Below, piece after piece: positions 22,621-33,400 of a DNA stretch of 64,000 nt; the stretch's first letter is position 1; each line of letters starts with the position of its first letter. The notes below the pieces were generated by a model that saw only the letters and a list, made by a program, of their open reading frames with translations, was not told the origin of the DNA and did no database searches. The translations under genes were made by a program, and so were the position numbers. This stretch comes from Odontocerum albicorne (Eukaryota; Arthropoda; Insecta; Trichoptera; Odontoceridae): NCBI GenBank assembly GCA_949825065.1, contig OX463841.1:25741129-25805128 (forward strand), in the 5' to 3' direction.

Positions 22621-23214
22621 CCTAACCCCTAGTGACATACTGGGCTAGTTCGCTTATAGTAAAACCCCTTTGTCCGCTCTGGAAAACATTCATCGAAAGA
22701 ATAATTATAATCGTCCGTTACACCTCAGTGAACACATCAATTCCTTCTGCCCCAATAATTCTCGATTAAATTGTGTTCCTGGGGAAAATACATAGGGAAC
22801 GCAATAAATAAAACATTTCCACGTATTGCTTGGACCGTTTGTTTTTAAAATATTGTTTACTGAAACACTCCATAGTTACGGGGAAAATATGTTATCACAC
22901 GAAGATGTATTGAAATTTCAAGAACAAATTAACATATAAAAAGACTGTCAGTTTTTGTTATTTTATAAATAAGATGAAATCGAGTTTCTATCTTTCTGGA
23001 TGATTTATTTTTTCGGAAAGAAAAGTTTCCTTTACTTTAAGCTATAACCAAGATCCAATTGATGCGGTTAATGTACGAAAGGATTTTTAAACTGTGAAAT
23101 TGAAACTCATATCTGGTGATTCCAGGTTTAGCAAGATATAATAATGTAATGTCATGAGGGAGAATGTAGATTAAAAAAATCTTATTTTCACCGTTCTTAA
23201 CCAATTCCAAGAAT
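22621..23214. other. Spacer, nothing recognised
   Basis: No supported gene or repeat. Confidence 0.5.
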
Positions 23215-23292
23215 GCTCGCGTAACCTCGTTGGTAAGACGCTTACTTCCAAACAAGGATTTCTGATTTTATTTCCGATGGCACGGAGGAAAT
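23215..23292 (+). mobile_element. SINE tRNA-like head (family 1)
   Basis: Box A-like ACCTCGTTGGTAAGACGCTT and a decayed box B (TTTTATTTCCGATGGCAC) in the same spacing as the 29.2- and 35.5-kb SINEs. The body is not recognisable. Confidence 0.55.
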
Positions 23293-23444
23293 AGTCTACC
23301 TCTAATTGTAGGAAATATGAATGGCGTTTGCAGCTTTAGAAATCACTTAAAGATAACCTTTTTGGGGGCTCTTATAAAAATGTATGATTATATATAAACA
23401 CTATACACATACACTACACTTCACCTACAATTGAATGTGTTACT

Positions 23445-23690
23445 TCCACATATTGAAAGATCTACAAAGCTTTCTTTATAGTTTGTCTTCCCTTGCTATG
23501 TTTTCTCCTTTCGCCACCTTCCATCCATTTATTCAACCTTTTTTTCTAATAATGCTAATTATTAGAAAAAAGGCATTCAAGCCCACTACTGTCAATTATA
23601 GTGGGCTTGAATGCCGAGTAAGGAAGCCCTTGAGGAGAGTCTGCTCTCGAAACGGCGCTACATAAATTGGGATTTTTTATTCTTAAGTTG
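23445..23690 (+). repeat. Dispersed repeat, copy 2 of 2
   Basis: Partner of 17,190-17,495. Shared order: GAAAGATCTACAAAG, GTTTGTCTTCCCTTG, CGCCACCTTCCATCC, GGCTTGAATGCCGAGT, CCTTGAGGAGAGTCTGCTCT, GGCGCTACATAAATTGG and a T-rich end. A 14-bp inverted repeat (AAGCCCACTACTGT ... ATAGTGGGCTT) at 23,579-23,610 is specific to this copy. Confidence 0.65.
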
Positions 23691-25600
23691 AAAGGTACGA
23701 ATAAAATGAATGAATAAATTCATGATAAGATTGTATTTAACTTTTTTAGACTGATTGATTTATTCATTTTTATTTCTTATAAATTAAATCTAAATTGCGT
23801 AACATTGAAGATGTTTAGGACCTCCATTTTTATTATGTTAGTTTAGTTTCCTATTCCGAATATGGTAATTATAAATACAGCCACATATGGAAGAAAAATG
23901 TTAGTGTTTGAAAAAATATCTAGTCCCTGGCGAAATATACAGATTTCCAATGAATGAAAATCATTCTTAAACGTAAGAATCAAAGGACAGCTTTAAAAAC
24001 TGTCGTGAAACCCGTTGTTTTATTGAAAATTAAAATAGATTTTCATAAGTCATACGAAATCATCTAGTTTCTAACATGCTTCCGATGTTACAAATTGTTG
24101 ATTGTTCAATTGAAAACATCTGTCATCTCCCATCTATAACTATTTCTGCTACTGAAACATTCTATGAGAAATATGCCATCAGATTTTGATATCCATGTCC
24201 ATTGTTTCTCAAATCACCAACTTGACAATGAATAGACAGTCTCTGCACATATTTGTTACAGTAAAAGGCCAGAACAATAACCCGGCCGCTGACATATCCA
24301 GAATTGCATTCAATCACGGCAGTTTGTGACCGCGACTGAATACAATCGTATTTTCTATCACATTTTCTCTTTTTGTTTTTTAACGAGATTGTTATTTTAT
24401 GTTTGTGTGTTTGTTTGTTCACAGGTGACAAGATAATCTGTTCCTCGCACAAGTTAAATATGAGAAAGTAACAAATCGATGTGCAGTTAAGTAAGTGGAG
24501 AAATTGTTTCAAGTGAGTTTGATGTTTTGTGAGAATCTGCCTACAACTGAGACAAAGAAAGTCAACCCATGAAATGTAAGCTATTATTTAAAAATATTTT
24601 TTCTCTAATATGTGTATGATAAACTTGTACTTACAGATAAAGTTTTTTTCAAATGTCTCCACAATGAAAGCGTTATATTTATTTTATACAAACATAGCCT
24701 AGGCTGATGTCTAGCAGGAGTTTTATGACTACCCACAACCCCCTCAAAGGCTCTTCGGATAATGAGCGTGTTGATTTTTTAAGAGCCAGAACGGAAGGCC
24801 TGTGGATATTGCAGTGTTTGCCGGTGAGACACCATCTACCATGGGCCGTATGTAGATATTTTAATCGTCTATGCTCTCACGAGGGTAGATCAAAAGATAA
24901 TATCCTCAAGAAAATCTAAATGGAGGATTGGCACAGAGGATCCACTACTATGTATATGTGTTGCCATTCAATCCATGTCAGACCTGATGATTTGTTCACT
25001 GTGCTTCGTTAACTGCTCAGAAGATGATCTGGTGAAAGTAAGCCCCAATACCATCACAGTTGTGTCTTTCTGGACGGTTGTCGAATACGATTGGAATTCA
25101 TTTTATTTATTAATTCATAATTTTTTACATGATAAAATTATTTGTTTAAAGAGAACACTTCAATAATTGTCTAAAAACTTTAATTTTATAAATTTTGCAA
25201 CGTTCTACATAACATAAAAAAAAACAATTAAAAAAATATTAGAAAACTTTCATTTACTATTTGTCCTTATATTTTTCTTCTTACGGTGGACGATTAGAGT
25301 AGCACAGATTGATTCTTCAGCCAAGTCAACTAATTAAAGTATAAGTTTAAAGTTTAAATAAGTTTAAGTTTAAATTTTAAATATCATCAACAAACAAACC
25401 AATTTTCATAATAGAGCTCTGCTTAATATGTTTCCAATTTAAAATCCCCCCCTGTCTTTAAGATTCACTTTCACATTTTTTTCCCGCCCCATTCACCATT
25501 GTATCACATCTCTCCGCATTTCTCTTCCCCTATCTCATCTCTTTTATATTATATTATTTAAACTTGTACAGAATATATTATAACAATTTAGTTTATCTTC
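23691..25600. other. Spacer, no gene recognised
   Basis: The longest frame is 116 codons on the - strand (24,162-24,512). It has an unusual number of Cys (C-D-R-K-Y-D-C; E-C-N-S-G-Y) but no recognisable family and no clear splice sites. A + strand frame at 24,707-24,919 is likewise unassigned. Confidence 0.45.
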
Positions 25601-25660
25601 ACCTGACGATGAAGACGGTGGTCTTCGAAACCGGTTGTAAATCTAAAATAAACCTGTGGT
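25601..25660 (+). ncRNA. Hammerhead-ribozyme-like motif (tentative)
   Basis: CTGACGA (25,603-25,609) is followed by the perfect hairpin GAAGAC-GGTG-GTCTTC (25,611-25,626) and then GAAAC (25,627-25,631). This is the CUGANGA / stem II / GAAA order of a hammerhead core. AACCGGTTGTA after it could supply a very short stem III and a NUH site. A T between CTGACGA and stem II departs from the strict consensus, and stem I is weak. Short stem III forms are known from Penelope-like retroelements. Activity is unproven and a chance match is possible. Confidence 0.3.
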
Positions 25661-25844
25661 GAACACAAAAATATAAAATAAGTTTTTCATTTACTTATTT
25701 TTCCTTTTATTTAAAAAATGGCACCACAAAGTGAAACTATGGTCTTTTCAAAAATTCAAGAAATAATTAAAGTATGTTTGCTTTCTGATGAGTCAAAAGT
25801 GTGCGACGGTTTTACTCTCGGAGTTCAGGTTTTTGATAACAGAA
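25661..25844. other. Spacer
   Basis: AT-rich, nothing recognised. Confidence 0.4.
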
Positions 25845-26145
25845 TACGGAATGAAGTGATTAGACGAGTAAGATGAAGAAGAGCACTCTGAGATGGTTTG
25901 GGCATGTAAACAAAGAAATTTAAATAACTAACAAAACAAATATATAGTGAAAATGTAGAGTAAGGGCATGTTAGAGGGAGACCATAGAAAGTATTGTTGG
26001 AAGTAGGAAACGTAAAATGTCAGAGAAAGTGTATGGATGTCAAAGAGGCGTAAAAGTTGTGTCGAGATAGGAAAACTGAAACGTTTGGTTCTTTCTGCTT
26101 ACCCCGACAGGGAAATTGCGTGATGGTATATATGTTTATGTGAAT
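25845..26145 (+). mobile_element. LINE family A 3' end
   Basis: In shifting frames the + strand reads N-R-I-R-N-E-V-I, then T-L-R-W-F-G-H-V (one base out of frame), T-K-Q-I-Y, G-R-P-x-K, Q-R-K-C-M-D-V-K-E-A, C-R-D-R, and an end with L-P-R-Q-G / CGTGATGGTATATATG. This order is the C-terminal end of an insect reverse transcriptase. It recurs in at least twelve pieces of this window. Several stops show it is dead. Confidence 0.7.
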
Positions 26146-26867
26146 CTGATTTTTGTTATTTTTGGCGACGTCACGGTAAAAATTGATAGTTTTACAGTGT
26201 TGAATGAAATTGTACAAATAAACGGTTTTATCTTGTATTATCTTTAAACAGAAAAATGTTGCCTATGTCTTCTGACAAATAAAAGCTTCTCTCAGAATGT
26301 TACCCGCCGCGTGGAAAAGTTATTTCCACAAGCTGTGAGTGTGGAATCCATTGAAACTTGTTTATTGTTCAAGTTCATTTTAAAATCCTAACTCACATTC
26401 GCAGTATATGTTCAGCGGACGTCTCAATTTCTTCGAAATCTTCGAGAAGATACCATTAACCATCCTCCATGTGGAAGGTAATCAAAAAGTTGAGGTCGTT
26501 ATGTGTGAAATGAAAAACCAACTCTCCAACTTCTCAACTTTTGTCATTAGATATAATGTGCCTGAAACTAGTTGGTTGGAAAATCTAGAGAAACAAACAC
26601 CAACTGTTGGGGTGGAAACTAGTATGAATTCGAGTTTATTATTAAATCTCACTCATAAATGTAAGGAAGATATTAAAATAAATTTTTAGTTACATTACTA
26701 TTAACGAGTATTTATAATTACAAATAACAATAAACCATAACATTCAACTGTCATAAAACGTGCAGTGCTATTTTATGAAAATAATTGTCTCATGAAGAAT
26801 CTCTATACGAAAGCAACTAATTAACATAAGTTTTATTTATTTACACTGTATAGTTTATTGACTATAT
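26146..26867. other. Spacer with an unassigned open frame
   Basis: A 93-codon + strand frame (26,408-26,689) has near-normal composition. It contains a possible small exon between TTCAG and GGTAAT (26,411-26,478). No family is recognised and the frame runs on past the possible donor, so no gene is called. Confidence 0.4.
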
Positions 26868-27012
26868 ATGTGACCTAGTTGGTAAGATGCTGGTTGTCCT
26901 ACCGGAGATTTCGAGCTAGATTCCCTATAGTACCCAAAAAAATATTAAAAAGGGTACTTGTCTGGTTAAAGAGTAAGTACAGTACCCTGCGCTAAGTAAT
27001 ACACGTCGGGCT
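26868..27012 (+). mobile_element. tRNA-headed SINE (family 1), partial
   Basis: GTGACCTAGTTGGTAAGATG is followed by a decayed box B and AGTACCCAAAAAA. Then come a GGGTACTTGTCTGGTTAAAG block and the start of the family 1 body. The 3' part beyond about 27,010 is not recognisable. Confidence 0.65.
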
Positions 27013-27244
27013 TAAGAAAGAGTTTTTTTACATTAATTTCCGCGATACATGTGTCTACTTCTATGTCGAGGCATTTTTAGGCGGAATTGTCCCGGTTTAT
27101 TGCGAGAGCAATGCTTAGGTCTAACTGGTGTCATATTTTATCGAAAGTTTATGCAGTCTTTTGACCTAAAATATAGGAGGTAGAAACACACGTCGTGGGG
27201 ATTAATGTAATTTGTGGGATAACAATGCTATTTATTATTTACAT

Positions 27245-27596
27245 TCTTACGCCATTTCCGTGTTGGGCAAAATAGAGAGGACACAGTGCCAAACTTGATC
27301 ACACGACATACTACCTTTGTATCCTTCACATCCAAACATTTCTCATACATCTTATGTTTGTCTTACTCCTTGCCTTTCCTTCTTTTTAAATTTTATTCAC
27401 TTGGTCCAACCTCGTTTTGCTTGTTCATTCTTTTTCATAGCCTCCACTTATACTTGCATTATAAATTTGTTAAATCAGTCTTTCGTCACCCATCTATTCA
27501 ACATGTCCAAACCAAATCAATGTGCTCTTTTCACCCTATTTAACACATCAGTCTTTAGCTTACATTTATCCTTTAGAATAACAGACATGCATACGT
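27245..27596 (-). mobile_element. LINE family A 3' end (copy 1 of a tandem pair)
   Basis: On the - strand the tail comes at the low coordinates: a TGGCACTGTGTCCTCTC / TTTTGCCCAACACGG block equals the 'Tyr-Pro' end of the family. Upstream of it is a basic stretch matching the K-K-x-K-W-D-Q-M-N region of the 56.6-kb copy. The overlapping + strand frames (27,286-27,631) are antisense shadows. Confidence 0.55.
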
Positions 27597-27905
27597 ACCA
27601 TCACGATTTCCGGGGTAGGCAGAGAGGATAGAGCTTCTTCTTCATCCATCCATCATCTACGATTTCTCTGGTTTTATACGTTTCCTTCTGTCAGATTATC
27701 ATGCAACTATTATTTCTTTGATCTTGCTTTAACACGCCTTCCACTCCTTTATAATTATATTACTTATTATGTTATACATTCACACCACATATTGTTGTCA
27801 CTGCACGCTTTTACATTGCATTTACTCATTTCTTTTTTATTTTATTATCCACATTTCACTCCCATACATCAATGTTGGTACTAATACGCGATTTTTAATC
27901 ATAAT
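27597..27905 (-). mobile_element. LINE family A 3' end (copy 2 of a tandem pair)
   Basis: Begins at the low-coordinate end with CATCACGATTTCCGGGGTAG, the reverse of the family's terminal CTACCCCGACAGG / GCGTGATGG block. It continues as a degenerate antisense body to about 27,900. Two head-to-tail family A ends here imply independent insertions or a local duplication. Confidence 0.5.
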
Positions 27906-29185
27906 ATGGACCTCCACAAGTTTGTAACGGGAACCTTTGATAAAATTGAGGCAAAATATAAAATTTTGATAAGATATCCAGGTACCATAAATCCGTCACG
28001 TTCATAATGCATTTCGACAACAAAGCCTTCATCATTAATCGTCTTTTATATTAACTTTTCTGACATTTGATCCAGTTTTATTGAGACCTTAACATTTCTA
28101 AAGTTCACGCACGCCATAGAGATGGATCGTGCCGCCCCCATCCCATGTCTCAATAATCTATTATTCAGCAATAATTTATGTTATTAGAATCACATTCATC
28201 AACAAGGGGTGTGCTGCTGCCCTTACGTGTGATGCCAGTCAGCTCAGAATATGTTTCTTTGTACAAGGTGACTGTATTTACTTAGTTTCGTGTGTAATCA
28301 ATTATTGTTACCGCACCACGAGAAGATCACCTACGGGATAGAAGAGATCCGCCCACTGTCATCGCCCACGGGCCCAACCTTCATACACAAATTATTATAC
28401 AGAACTGTAAAAGCAGTAAGCAATATTTATTTTTAAGAAAATACGATTAAAATATATTTTTAAACAGACCGAATCGATATAATGAAACATATGGTTTTCT
28501 TTAACCCTTTACAAAAATATTCCATGCATGATATTGTATATAAATATTTATTTACAGAAATATTCAGTTCAATATACGAGTATATATAAATATTTATTTT
28601 GTATTGAAGTATTTTTTATCATTGATATCCATTATTAATATTTTTTAAACAAAAAAAAAGACTATCGAATCGTTGACTTCTTATAATCATTCGTAAACCA
28701 GAAAAAATGAGCATTTAATACCTTTGTTTTGTTTTATAAATTGTTTGAAGTACAATTAATTTTTATTTATTTTCACTCTCTTTCGTTATTTTTCATTTGT
28801 TTATTTTCATTATTTATTTTCTAGATGAGTCAACATGATATATCTGACAAGCTTATTGCTATATATCAATTTCATCCAAACAAACAGCTCATTATGGATA
28901 CAGTAAACTGTTTAAATCCATAATAAATTTTACCTCAAAATAGTATATTATATTATATTTATTAAAAAAATGCATATAAATAAGTAATCTATCAATAATG
29001 ATAGAACTAGCGGAAAAGGATTCGTTTAAAGATAAGGAAGGAAAACAAATGATGAAAGGATATTCTAAGTGCAGTATTTTTTTTTAATATTCTCTTAAAC
29101 ATAAATAAGAATGGGGCACATCTAATACTTTTTATTAATATGGGTTAACATATATAATGTATCATAAAAAAATTGAAACCAACCG
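27906..29185. other. Spacer, nothing recognised
   Basis: A slightly GC-richer stretch at 28,110-28,390 has an open frame of 70 codons without known motifs. One TACGAGTA lies at 28,575. Confidence 0.5.
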
Positions 29186-29540
29186 TCTTCTATAACCTAG
29201 TTGGTAAGACGCTTGTCTTTCACTAGAGTTTTTCGGGTTCGATTCCCGTTGATACCGTAAAAAATGGTTCACGTTCTGGTTTAAGAGTACATCTGGTAAC
29301 AATACTCGCACGCACTAGATGAGTGCGAGTATTGTTGCCTATCCACGTGTGGTAATATTTCAAATATACTTAAGTGAACTGCGAGTATTGTTGCCTACTA
29401 CAGTGGGTCTTAATCCGAAGAATCGATTATTGGTGCTGAAAAGAATATTGTCTCCCTTCCCGACACGTTTTTCAACAAGTCTGTATCACCAATTCAGATA
29501 TATTGAGATGTACCGTACGAATAAATAAAAATAAAGTAAT
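29186..29540 (+). mobile_element. tRNA-headed SINE (family 1), near full length
   Basis: Box A-like ACCTAGTTGGTAAGACGCTT and box B-like GGGTTCGATTCCCGTTGATA are the best preserved of the family. Then follow 'ctggtttaagagtacatctggtaacaatactcgcacg', an inverted pair GCACTAGATGAGTGCG, and a duplicated GCGAGTATTGTTGCCTA (about 29,325 and 29,381). The tail GTATCACCAATTCAGATATA is followed by an (AATAAA)n end. The 69-codon frame here is a shadow. Confidence 0.85.
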
Positions 29541-30420
29541 TCTAACCAAACACTTAAAATATAAACTTATATTCTAATATCGTATTCTTTCTTTCTATTT
29601 TTCGTCATCTTTGTTTATTATATCTTATTCCCACAATAATCTTTTTTGAATCAAATATTTGAAAAAAACACTTTCAGTTTTAAAACTTTGAGGTATATTG
29701 TCGTAATTGATGCAGAAAAATTAGAAAGCTTGTTGTATTTTTTGGATCGTCTGTCTGGGTGTGTATAAATATTTCACTAAAAACTAAACTAATTTGATTA
29801 TAGAAACGTACTTCAAAATTGAAGATGGGAAAGATCTTACTATTAACATCAAAGTATATGTTTATGGAATACAAAGTTAAATTTAAGTATACTTTCCAAT
29901 TAATATGTTTATTTTTTTTAATTTTCACATAATTCTACTGAACATAAAATAAACGGTTTGTATCAGCCGTCTCACAAGCCTCATTGCCTGTTCTGAGAAT
30001 GTTGAGTTACTTCCGCGAAATTCACATCGTATATTATATTGTAAACAACGCAACAAGTCCGAGCTGCAGCCTCTCGTAAGATTTGACTACTCTCAACAAA
30101 ATAAATATTTTCCCATAGTTTCCTTGAACCACTGAAGAGTTGGACACATTTACATGAAATCCAATATGTCGAAATATTATATTAAATATTTTGGTACGAT
30201 CTGCCTTATTCATTTTTATGCTCACATGATTTAACGTCATACCTGGAATGAGGCTTTCTTGTTAAATGGTGCTTGACGCACATAAGGGGGGATTTAAACA
30301 AGTTACGTTCTTAGCTTCGGAGTTAAAAACAATCGATGATAAAGCAGTAGAAGAAGTGTATTAAAACTAATTATGTTGCTATCCTGAAAACCCCAAATAA
30401 ATATCTTTAAAAAGGTTTAC
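29541..30420. other. AT-rich spacer
   Basis: Two - strand frames (29,680-29,928; 30,034-30,240) are AT-driven and unassigned. Confidence 0.5.
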
Positions 30421-30960
30421 TCCATTTACTTATTATGATTTTTGTGTAATTTATTTAACATTTTATTGTAAAATCAATCTGCCGGGCTTATTTCCAGGCG
30501 GCAATCACTTCCAACCATCCAGTCAAAAGTAAATAAACTCGTTATATTACTGACTAGATATTAAGAGTTTTTTTAGTCTTTTCATAAAGCATGTCAAGGA
30601 CTGAGCGAGTCTAACATTGGTTTGTAACTGGTTCCAGAGTCTCACTGCATAGGCTGTAAACGATGATGTAAAAAAAGAACGATGAACTAGAAAGGCCAAA
30701 AAACAATCCCTGTTTGAGCGTAGCGCAAGTCCATAATCGGAAGAACACTGAAAATTTTCGGCGAGATCAGAGGGAGCGGCTGGACCGTTAAGGATATTAT
30801 AAAATAGATATAGTACATGAATTTGACGTCTATTTCTCACGTTCAACCAGTTCAACGCCTTCTGGTATGAAGGGATATGGTCGTGCTTTCTCAGGTTAAA
30901 AATAAATCTAAGACAAACATTTTATCATATGTAGAAATAAGGTATTTTTCATAATTGTAC
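30421..30960 (-). mobile_element. CR1-like LINE, 3' end with longest coding remnant
   Basis: Reverse-oriented copy of the LINE at 14.7 kb. The low-coordinate end holds the tail (TTATTTAAC ... CCGGGCTTATTTCCAGGCGG ... AATCACTTCCAACCATCC), then a very short 3' UTR, then the coding tail at 30,547-30,855. The 3' UTR here is much shorter than the 300 bp in the 15-kb copy, so either this copy has a deletion or that copy has an insertion. Confidence 0.85.
30547..30855 (-). pseudogene. CR1-like reverse transcriptase, C-terminal 102 codons
   Basis: An uninterrupted frame reads L-N-V-R-N-R-R-Q-I-H (by family; here N-W-L-N-V-R-N-R-R-Q). Then come L-Y-L-F-Y-N-I-L-N-G, a D-L-A-E-N-F block, F-F-T-S-S-F-T, A-V-R-L-W-N-Q-L-Q-T-N-V-R, and F-M-K-R-L-K-K-L-L. 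These are the post-thumb region and last helix of CR1/Rex/jockey-like reverse transcriptases, with the stop at the expected place. The catalytic palm (FADD-type motif) is missing, so this is a truncated relic. Its open state suggests a fairly young insertion. Confidence 0.8.
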
Positions 30961-31104
30961 TGTGATCATTCTTCGTTATATTGTTAACTTATCAATAATA
31001 ATGCGAATGACCCTCGCATTTGGTGGTCGTCCAATTCCAGTATTTAATTTTTTTTTCACTACTTATTTTGCTTTGGAGTTAGATGGCACAGAACAAGGAT
31101 ACAT

Positions 31105-31345
31105 CTTCTTCTTCCCAGTGACATGTCAGGTCCCCCCAACGTTGAATATCACCTGAGAGTAGACATCTTTGTCCCCGGCAGCCCGAAAAAGATCTCCAAC
31201 GCCCCTTATGCCAGTCCAATCACGTATATTGCGGAGCCAGGAGATTTTCCTCCTGCCAACAACTCTTCGGCCTTCTATTTTGCCTTGGATGATCAGGTGC
31301 AGTAATTTTTACTTTGCTCCTCTAAGTACATGACCCAAGTAGGAT
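31105..31345 (-). mobile_element. RTE-type LINE family B, extreme 3' end
   Basis: On the - strand, in shifting frames, this reads L-L-Q-L-I-I-Q-G-K-I-E-G-R-R, then G-R-R-K-I-S-W-L, then L-F-R-A-A and V-I-F-N-V. This is the canonical C-terminal block of insect endonuclease/reverse-transcriptase LINEs. It closely resembles 40,690-40,935; about eleven differences in roughly 217 aligned bases were counted by eye. The terminal CTTCTTCTTC at 31,110 is the antisense of a (GAA)n end. Confidence 0.85.
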
Positions 31346-31439
31346 CGTTTGATAATATATTTACAAAATGCAACTGGAAGAGATTGAAATCTGAGTCCTA
31401 ATTGGGAAGTCAAAACATGCAACACACTGTCGACAATGT

Positions 31440-31750
31440 TCAAAAAAATAATCCTAACATGTTTTGGGCATATAGCTAGAAAAACTATGAAAGTCTCTAG
31501 AAGTTGGTGATCACTGGGCAGTTGAGGGAAGGCAATCGAGAATATGGCGTCGTATGATATAGAAAGGATCGAATAAAGGAGTTAACAGGATCCTCTTTAA
31601 GCGCATGCCACTAAACCGGAAGGGATGGAGACAGGCTGTGGGCGAATTCGAGACATCGCAGAGGACCACGACGCTGAGTACGGTGAAGAAGAAGAAAATA
31701 TGTTCAACATTGGACACACACAAATAGCTGTTGATGATGAAATCTCCAAA
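31440..31750 (+). mobile_element. RTE-type LINE family C, 3' end (copy 2)
   Basis: The + strand carries L-V-I-T-G-Q-L-R-E-G and then AGGAGTTAACAGGATCCTCT, identical to a block in the 22.2-kb copy. Next come R-K-G-W-R-Q-A-V-G-E-F-E-T-S and a GAAGAAGAAG end (31,683-31,697). Frameshifts interrupt it. The - strand frame at 31,511-31,723 is a shadow. Confidence 0.6.
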
Positions 31751-32812
31751 GGTGATAATACTGATGCAGTTACTATCTAGAAAACAAAAAAGATATATAT
31801 GACATTGTTGAGACTATTTTTTATTTCGGGGTCGAAATACTACTTTTTATGTGAAATTAACCAAATCTTATTACTTGTTTTTGAGCGGAGAGTTAAAAAA
31901 GATATCTAGTCCGATACAACCACGAACTTTTAGAGAACCTGACCACATCAAAGTTATTAGGGTCTTAGATTTACTTACGGTGGGCATATGTAATGTATGT
32001 TTAGCAAAACTAAACAACAGTCGGGTCATTGGGAGACCAATGCTAAAAAAATTACACCGGATATCATCATTAGCAGTGTATGGTAAGAGTGAAGAAAATG
32101 GCATTAGTAACTCAAGTATGCCACGACCCTCGATGATGATGATGAATGTGAACATTGATTTGGTTACATTTTTAATCAAGTTTTGCCGAACATTTATTTT
32201 TTTGCTTCGATTAAAAAATACCGTTCATATTTTTTTCTCAAAAAAAAAGACGAAATAATATGCATAGAATTTTTAAAAAGATGTATTTATTATGACGGAA
32301 GGTTACAATGTCGAAAAATTTATTATTCTATTTATATTTCAGGTTGGGATTTATACCTTTGAATATAATCAATTTTATTCCTCAGATACTCAAAGCAAGG
32401 GTACGAAAGATGTTCGAAAATAATGCTAAGTTTCAGGTAGACAAGCTTCCTTGCAAGGGATCGATCATATATAAAAAGAAATAATTAGTTTTTTGGAGGA
32501 AGAAAAATAAATACGTTATTGATTGACCTTTTTCATGTCTGAAATAATATTATTTTGTATATGTTACAGTAGATGCGGATGGTCAGTGAACGTAAACTAT
32601 TAATAGTGAACACGCGCCTTCATTAAACTGATGAATGAATATGTACTACAGTGTTATCTGTTCACTGACTTTTATTTTAAATTTACTTTCCCCAACCCCA
32701 GTTAGTAAAGGTTAACGAATACTAGAAAGGGCGACATTTACATATAAAATTTATAAAAAAACATATATATTTTATCTTTTATGGTTAACTCAATTATTAT
32801 TTTGCATATAAT
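31751..32812. other. Spacer containing the longest open frame of the window
   Basis: The 135-codon + strand frame at 31,851-32,258 ends in a Phe/Lys-rich low-complexity stretch and matches no family I know. A stretch near 32,090-32,135 reads, in another frame, like a LINE tail (L-V-T-Q-V-C-H-D-P-R), so the frame may lie on a decayed LINE. A 102-codon - strand frame overlaps it. Neither is called as a gene. Confidence 0.4.
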
Positions 32813-32814
32813 CA

Positions 32815-33252
32815 TCACTATCACGCCATGCTCCCATTGGATAAGGTAGAGATACCAGACTTCCACTTCGTTCTATCCTGTCATACATCCTTCGCTTCTG
32901 CCACGTCCATACACTGCTTCATATGTACTCTCTTACTGTAAAGCTTTTTCTCTCTTCGCTATTACAGAATTCGATTTATTTTCTAGGTCTTCCCAAACTT
33001 CTCATATCTGATATACTTATTGTATCAATTATTTTTGAAAATATTTCATCAATTATTCTTTCTACATCTAAATGTTCATTTCTTCATCTTAAGCATTGCA
33101 CAATATTTCAATCGGCATTTTTACTGATTTTCTCATTTCTTATTCTGTTGTACACTTTTTTCTACCGCATTTTCTTGCTTTTATCACTTTTTTGTCACGT
33201 ACGAGTTTTGTTTGCATATTCTACTGTCGGAACCAATAATCTATTTTGAACA
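32815..33252 (-). mobile_element. LINE family A 3' end, degenerate
   Basis: The low-coordinate end has TATCACGCCATGCTCCCATT, the antisense of the family's AxxGGGAGxxxGCGTGATG terminus. It is followed by the antisense of the GTATGGACG / GATGTATGA block at about 32,880-32,925. The body to 33,250 is a T-rich antisense of the Lys-rich coding tail. The + strand frame at 32,923-33,249 is an antisense shadow. Confidence 0.5.
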
Positions 33253-33400
33253 GTTTTAATTCTTTTGAAATACTCCGATCGGTGTGTCCCATTAAAATCT
33301 TACTATTGAATAAACTGCATAATTTTAATAACTTACGTATCATATACATCTAAATTAATGTTTTTTTCACAATTTCGCCAACACGAATTAAAAGTATGTA

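Noticed and set aside
24162..24512. 116-codon Cys-containing frame on the - strand as a secreted protein
   Set aside because: No signal peptide at the start, no recognisable Cys framework and no splice support.
26408..26689. 93-codon + strand frame as an exon
   Set aside because: A possible TTCAG/GGTAAT pair lies inside, but the frame continues through the donor and no homologue is recognised.
27286..27631. Two + strand frames of 85 and 104 codons rich in Phe, Ser and His
   Set aside because: They are antisense to family A LINE ends.
31851..32258. 135-codon open frame as a host gene
   Set aside because: Low-complexity end, overlapping antisense frame, LINE-like tail in another phase and no known domain.
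32923..33249. 108-codon hydrophobic frame resembling a membrane protein
   Set aside because: It is an antisense, T-rich shadow of a LINE tail. Its hydrophobicity follows from the T content.
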